Shown piece after piece: positions 61,777-64,000 of a DNA stretch of 64,000 nt. Position numbers and translations under genes: made by a program. Positions within the stretch are counted from its first letter, which is position 1. Each line of letters opens with the position of its first letter. Source of the DNA: JBBQLG01 sp964251665 (GTDB taxonomy: Bacteria > Bacteroidota > Bacteroidia > Cytophagales > Spirosomataceae); the NCBI GenBank assembly GCA_964251665.1, contig CAXUKO010000008.1, positions 124,001 to 188,000 on the forward strand. Reading direction: 5' to 3'. The notes beneath the pieces were generated by a model, which made no database searches, was not told the DNA's origin, and saw nothing but the letters and a program-made list of their open reading frames with translations.

Positions 61777-62799
61777 ATGAAAACGTTACTTTATCAACCG
61801 GTTAGTAAGGCATTTATTAGTTTAGTAGTGACGATTGTTTTAATGTTTTCGACGATATCCCTATCTTTTAGTCAATCGTGTCCTGCTGGGTGTTGTTGTG
61901 GAGGATGTAGCACATGCAACTTTGTAGCTTCCGACCAAGTGATTTATCAAACAAATTGTGGTCCTTACACTTTCAATATTAATTGTAGTGGGTATGGTCT
62001 CAGCGGTGTTCAGTGGATTGTACAGGAGACACAATATGCTTCTATTGATTCTCAAGACAACAATCATATTACAATCAGGCCGACAAACGCTGGTTATGGT
62101 AAGGATATACACGTCTGTGTAAAACCAGCCAATGCACCTAATGCAGTACCTTGCTGCAAGGTTATAAGATTTTGTCCCTCAATCGAAATTTCTCCTGATT
62201 ATTATGCAAAGTTAGAGACATCCAGTGGCCAAGTAGCAGCTTTGTTCGGTAGTACTTGTGCTGCCTCAGGATGGCAGTCTTTAACTTTTAGTCGATATGA
62301 TAATGGAGGCTACTTAGAAGATACCCAAACGAATACAACAGGACGCTACAAATTTTATTTTAATTCTACAGGATCTGATTCCCAATATTATAATCTTAAG
62401 GTGACAGGTGTTGGAGTAGCAGGATGTCCTAATGCGGCTAGTGAATGCATAAGAGTTCATTATATACCTTATCCGAATGATGGAGCTAAATATTATGTTA
62501 GTGAAGACGGTCCAGGCACGTGTGGCCCCAACGGGGGTAGAGTTGCAAGTAAAGATGAAGGAATAGAAGTGTTGACTGTCTATCCTAATCCCGTTAACAC
62601 GGGAACTATATTATTTAAATCATTAAAAACAATGATAAGCATAACAATTGTCGATGTGTCAGGGCGAACATTCAACAAAATTCAAGCTAATTCAGTCCAA
62701 GCAGAAGTTAATTGTTCAAAGTTGTCTGCAGGTACCTACGTTGCGAATATCATAACTGAAGACGGGCAGTATGCTAAAAAATTTATTATTCAAAAATAA
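61777..62799 (+). CDS. Type IX secretion (T9SS type A) secreted protein
   Basis: A 340-residue protein with a signal peptide (about 1-33) and a C-terminal type A T9SS sorting domain (about 268-340: VLTVYPNPVNTGTILFKSL, VDVSGRTFNKIQ, LSAGTYVANIITEDGQYAKKFIIQK split over the last strands). The mature N-terminus has a striking Cys cluster (CPAGCCCGGCSTC, about 34-46). Central region has further paired Cys, probably disulfides. The gene is markedly more A+T-rich than its neighbours, suggesting transfer. It would be exported across the outer membrane; no enzymatic motif recognised. Confidence 0.85.
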   Translation: MKTLLYQPVSKAFISLVVTIVLMFSTISLSFSQSCPAGCCCGGCSTCNFVASDQVIYQTNCGPYTFNINCSGYGLSGVQWIVQETQYASIDSQDNNHITIRPTNAGYGKDIHVCVKPANAPNAVPCCKVIRFCPSIEISPDYYAKLETSSGQVAALFGSTCAASGWQSLTFSRYDNGGYLEDTQTNTTGRYKFYFNSTGSDSQYYNLKVTGVGVAGCPNAASECIRVHYIPYPNDGAKYYVSEDGPGTCGPNGGRVASKDEGIEVLTVYPNPVNTGTILFKSLKTMISITIVDVSGRTFNKIQANSVQAEVNCSKLSAGTYVANIITEDGQYAKKFIIQK

Positions 62800-62820
62800 T
62801 GTAAAGTTCAGCGAGCCTTG

Positions 62821-62854
62821 AAGAAGCCCCAACGCTTAGCGTTGGGGCTTCTTT
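62821..62854 (+). terminator. Terminator of the T9SS gene
   Basis: AAGAAGCCCCAACGC pairs perfectly with GCGTTGGGGCTTCTT around TTA, 22 nt past the stop codon and followed by TGATTT. Confidence 0.88.
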
Positions 62855-62954
62855 GATTTCAAGTCTGATGTCTATCACACAGTTTTGGTAAACGATCAGC
62901 GAGACAAACTTTTCAGGGAGCAGGGAGTTAACAATATACCAATCAACTCGACTT

Positions 62955-63482
62955 ATGGAAAACCTGCCACAACAAGAAAAAGAGCGCCCCGAAGATGCTG
63001 CGTCCGGTCGCGATAACTCTACCAACGACGAATTTATGAACGTGGCCAATCCTATGGCACCGGGCAGCGAGTCTACTTCGGACGATCCGGGTCAGGATGG
63101 CCGCAATATTCGTCCGCTGGGCGGTATGGATCAGGATAGCGAGAACGGCGTGCTGCGCATGAACGACATGGACAACAGCACCATGGAGGTAACACCGGAA
63201 GCCATCGAAAACGCCCCCGAAGATAAAACACTAACTCAGACATCGACCGTTTCGGTGACCACAGCCGGTCCCGATGATGATGCGTCGGCCGACGAAACGC
63301 CGGTACCTACTGCCGAGCTTGCCGCAAAAGAAGCCGCTGATGGTCCTGAGCGCGCAAACCTGACGGATGGCGACGAAACCGATGCGAATGATTCCGCGAC
63401 GAACTCCACGGATTCGCAGGAGAAACAGGACCACGATATTGGCGAAACTGGCACGTCGCTGTCCAATCAGCCAGCTTATTAA
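62955..63482 (+). CDS. Acidic, probably disordered protein
   Basis: A 175-residue protein with no signal peptide, no hydrophobic core and very high Asp, Glu, Ser, Thr and Asn content (GSESTSDDPGQDGRNIRPLG; DDDASADETPVPTAELAAKE). Codon use is normal for the window, and a 36-nt gap to the next, similar gene suggests an operon. Such proteins may act in stress or desiccation protection or be envelope-associated, but no family was recognised. Confidence 0.68.
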   Translation: MENLPQQEKERPEDAASGRDNSTNDEFMNVANPMAPGSESTSDDPGQDGRNIRPLGGMDQDSENGVLRMNDMDNSTMEVTPEAIENAPEDKTLTQTSTVSVTTAGPDDDASADETPVPTAELAAKEAADGPERANLTDGDETDANDSATNSTDSQEKQDHDIGETGTSLSNQPAY

Positions 63483-63518
63483 TTCATTTTTCACTCAACT
63501 TACCAATCCCCTAACGTT

Positions 63519-63899
63519 ATGAGCCTGACCAGAAAATTGCACACCGAATCCACCGAGTCGCACGCGGCTCAGCAGATGCACAGCACGCAGGGTTTAGATC
63601 CAAATCAGGGCCTGACCCAGCTGAACGATAAAAATATGGAGAACGACCTGACCTCGCGCCGGGCCGATAGCGCCGACGCCGATGGGCTGCTGAAAGTAGA
63701 TGAATCGGATGCTGTACTTGGCGAAGCTCAACAAAGCGCGGAGGATCTTGCCCATAATGGTCCCGCTAACTTGGAAGCTGACATCGACGAAAATCGGTCT
63801 GCCTCTTGGGGTCAGCCGTCGGCTACCGAGCGCGAAACGACGCAACTGAACGCCAATCAGCACACCTACGATCCTGACGTAACGGAAGGCCATTCGTAA
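63519..63899 (+). CDS. Acidic, probably disordered protein, partner of the preceding gene
   Basis: A 126-residue hydrophilic protein with no signal peptide (MSLTRKLHTESTESHAAQQM; later DSADADGLLKVDESDAVLGE and TQLNANQHTYDPDVTEGH). It shares composition and gene position with the 175-residue protein upstream and is probably co-transcribed. A perfect 34-bp hairpin ends the unit. No family recognised. Confidence 0.65.
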   Translation: MSLTRKLHTESTESHAAQQMHSTQGLDPNQGLTQLNDKNMENDLTSRRADSADADGLLKVDESDAVLGEAQQSAEDLAHNGPANLEADIDENRSASWGQPSATERETTQLNANQHTYDPDVTEGHS

Positions 63900-63905
63900 T
63901 ATTTT

Positions 63906-63996
63906 AGTAAACACAGAGGAAGGAGAGACAGGCACAGAGAAAACGGAGAAGAACTCTGTTACCTCTGTGCCTGTCTCTCCTTCCTCTGTGTTTACT
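63906..63996. terminator. Perfect 34-bp inverted repeat after the acidic-protein genes
   Basis: 63906-63939 is the exact reverse complement of 63963-63996, with a 23-nt loop. It starts 6 nt after the stop codon. The ACACAGAGG theme resembles the repeat at 21268-21345. Confidence 0.8.
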
Positions 63997-64000
63997 GCTC

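Overview
The window reads as a chromosomal segment of a Cytophagales-type Bacteroidota, most like Spirosoma or a close relative. The evidence is two SusC/SusD nutrient-uptake loci, a type IX secretion sorting domain, Bacteroidetes-type promoters (TTTG, 19 nt, TAnnTTTG), weak Shine-Dalgarno signals, many lipoprotein signals and long intergenic palindromes. No rRNA, CRISPR array or transposase was seen. Three tRNA genes are present: Gly-GCC, Leu-TAA and Val-TAC.

0.1-7 kb: a tRNA-Gly/tRNA-Leu pair is followed by a compact integrated element (about 5.9 kb, 329-6246) bounded by a 13-bp direct repeat of the tRNA-Leu 3' end. It carries a complete tyrosine integrase, an A+T-rich gene overlapping the integrase, an excisionase-like HTH protein, a replication protein resembling the filamentous-phage gene II/X family, and several small unknown genes. 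No packaging ATPase or conjugation gene is visible.

7-17.5 kb: RluB-type pseudouridine synthase with a very long Arg/Asp/Asn-rich N-terminal extension; a two-gene FAD dehydrogenase (GMC) locus; a cell-surface lipoprotein, an ECF sigma factor and an unusual membrane-anchored protein with a barrel-like C-terminus; small secreted low-complexity proteins; and an exported pentapeptide-repeat-like protein.

17.5-20 kb: a phage-like cassette of a RecE-like PD-(D/E)XK nuclease, an uncharacterised 218-residue partner and a small protein, divergent from a CI-like HTH regulator. There is a candidate operator between them and no integrase nearby.

20-44 kb: a complete arabinan/L-arabinose utilisation locus. 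One unit runs from a Nudix-type AraR regulator through SusC, SusD, a GH43 arabinanase, a giant FG-GAP/UnbV lipoprotein, a GH127 beta-L-arabinofuranosidase and a GH51. The next runs araB, araA, GH51, araD, a sodium/sugar symporter and an aldose epimerase. The polymer would be bound and cut at the surface, arabinose released in the periplasm and imported, then converted to D-xylulose 5-phosphate. Three copies of a GTGT-N7-ACAC palindrome (two before araR, one before araB) are candidate AraR operators.

44-51.6 kb: a HAD phosphatase, small hypotheticals, tRNA-Val, a beta-propeller lipoprotein, queA, ispD and an RND/MMPL exporter. 51.9-61.6 kb: a GT4 glycosyltransferase fused to a probable alpha-helical barrel domain and a GH130 phosphorylase, then a second SusC/SusD locus with a DUF1735-type lipoprotein behind a perfect promoter. 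61.7-64 kb: an A+T-rich gene for a type IX secreted protein and two acidic, probably disordered proteins.
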